24,021 bases of DNA from Pseudorhodobacter antarcticus (GTDB lineage: Bacteria > Pseudomonadota > Alphaproteobacteria > Rhodobacterales > Rhodobacteraceae), in the NCBI GenBank assembly GCA_945897655.1, contig CAMDHB010000010.1:1-24021 (forward strand), in the 5' to 3' direction. Positions 23,620-24,021 of this stretch are shown here, piece after piece (the stretch's first letter is position 1; the number at the start of each line of letters is the position of its first letter). Under the pieces are notes generated by a model. It ran no database searches, was not told where the DNA came from, and worked only from the letters and a program-made list of their open reading frames with translations. The position numbers and the translations under genes are program-made.

Positions 23620-23812
23620 GCTCGGTGGCTACGGGGCCTCGGCCGACGATCTGTTCGCAAAGAACTTCACAGCCGCGCAGGCTGCGGCCGCCAAGCGGTT
23701 GATCGCGGAGATCAAAGGGCGGACGGCGATCCAGAAGGTGTCGGGGCACAACGACTATGCTGCGAAGGCCTGCCCGGGGTTTAGCGTCGCTGCATTTCTA
23801 TTGGAGGATTGA
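23600..23812 (+). pseudogene. T7-lysozyme-type N-acetylmuramoyl-L-alanine amidase, C-terminal fragment
   Basis: The last 70 residues (GTLGICLLGGYGAS to FLLED) match the C-terminal half of small phage peptidoglycan amidases of the PGRP/T7 lysozyme fold. The zinc ligands His (codon 23747) and Cys (23771) have the T7 spacing of eight residues, with the catalytic Lys two before the Cys (GHNDYAAKACPGF). The N-terminal half with the first zinc His is missing. In place of it, the frame continues upstream, in frame, into ISL3 transposase sequence, making a chimeric 122-codon ORF from 23444. Probably non-functional; it is a marker of former prophage DNA. Confidence 0.7.
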
Positions 23813-23876
23813 ATCCGCCCAAAAATCGCGTGCGCTCTCCACAAACTGGGCTCTGAAGCAACAGAGCCTGGACTTA

Positions 23877-24021
23877 GGGTCAGGACTCGTTCTCATTTCA
23901 TAGCCAGAACAAGACGGTTGCGGCGAGAGCGATGGCTGAGAGGAATACTTTCGGGCATCTGTCGTAGCGTGTGGCGACACGCCTCCAGTCCTTCAGGCGC
24001 CCGAACATGATCTCGATCCTG
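23877..24021 (-). mobile_element. IS5-family (IS427 group) insertion sequence, end only
   Basis: The last 124 bases encode on the minus strand the C-terminus of an IS427-group transposase. Beyond the coding end, the sequence GGGTCAGGACTC beginning at 23877 resembles an IS terminus next to a TA. The exact terminus and target duplication cannot be proven because the other end lies outside the window. Confidence 0.6.
23898..24021 (-). CDS. IS5-family transposase, C-terminal part (continues beyond window)
   Basis: Forty codons are visible, ending at TGA 23898-23900. They read RIEIMFGRLKDWRRVATRYD then RCPKVFLSAIALAATVLFWL, the very conserved end of IS427-group DDE transposases, including the E-I-M-F-G-R-L-K-x-W-R-R block around the catalytic glutamate. 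The 5' part lies outside the window. In many such elements the gene is split into two frames; that cannot be judged here. No damage is seen in the visible part, so the copy may be intact. Confidence 0.85.
   Translation of the reverse strand, partial: RIEIMFGRLKDWRRVATRYDRCPKVFLSAIALAATVLFWL

Overview
The window is high-GC DNA with the gene style of an alphaproteobacterium, most likely a Rhodobacterales member (Paracoccus/Rhodobacter relatives). This placement is inferred from codon use, gene families and IS types; no rRNA or marker gene is present. No tRNA, rRNA or CRISPR array was seen.

Left edge (1-730): two broken genes meet. A phage-type DNA methyltransferase on + has lost its C-terminus near position 303. 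The C-terminal part of a polar amino acid ABC ATPase on - has lost its Walker A half.

Centre (730-18413, all minus strand): a long catabolic gene train with short gaps and several 1-8 nt overlaps. In transcription order: an AraC-type regulator; a Gfo/Idh/MocA oxidoreductase fused to an aldo/keto reductase; a TIM-barrel sugar isomerase; a second MocA-type dehydrogenase; a membrane di-iron desaturase/hydroxylase (MocD-like); a Rieske ferredoxin (MocE-like); a diverged PanB-like protein; an aldose-1-epimerase-like protein; a third and a fourth MocA-type dehydrogenase; an AceE-like thiamine diphosphate enzyme; a creatininase-family hydrolase; a cytosine-deaminase-like amidohydrolase interrupted by an amber codon; an FAD-linked dehydrogenase; a flavodoxin-fold NAD(P)H quinone reductase; and a RidA-family protein.

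Right part (19060-23229, plus strand): a divergent CUT1 sugar ABC importer (binding protein, two permeases, UgpC-type ATPase) facing the AraC gene across a 646 bp regulatory region.

The desaturase/Rieske pair next to several MocA-type dehydrogenases and a sugar isomerase recalls rhizopine (3-O-methyl-scyllo-inosamine) catabolism, in which MocDEF remove an O-methyl group. The best overall reading is an uptake and breakdown system for an O-methylated sugar, cyclitol or aminocyclitol. Import would be by the ABC system, followed by oxidative O-demethylation, ring oxidations and isomerisation, C-N hydrolysis, and carbon-carbon cleavage by the ThDP enzyme. The substrate is unknown and no MocF-type ferredoxin reductase is in the window.

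Right edge (23230-24021): mobile-element debris. The frameshifted N-terminus of an ISL3-like transposase runs into the C-terminus of a T7-lysozyme-type amidase, followed by the end of an IS5-family (IS427-group) transposase. Phage-type and IS scars at both ends suggest the catabolic block lies in a rearranged accessory region.
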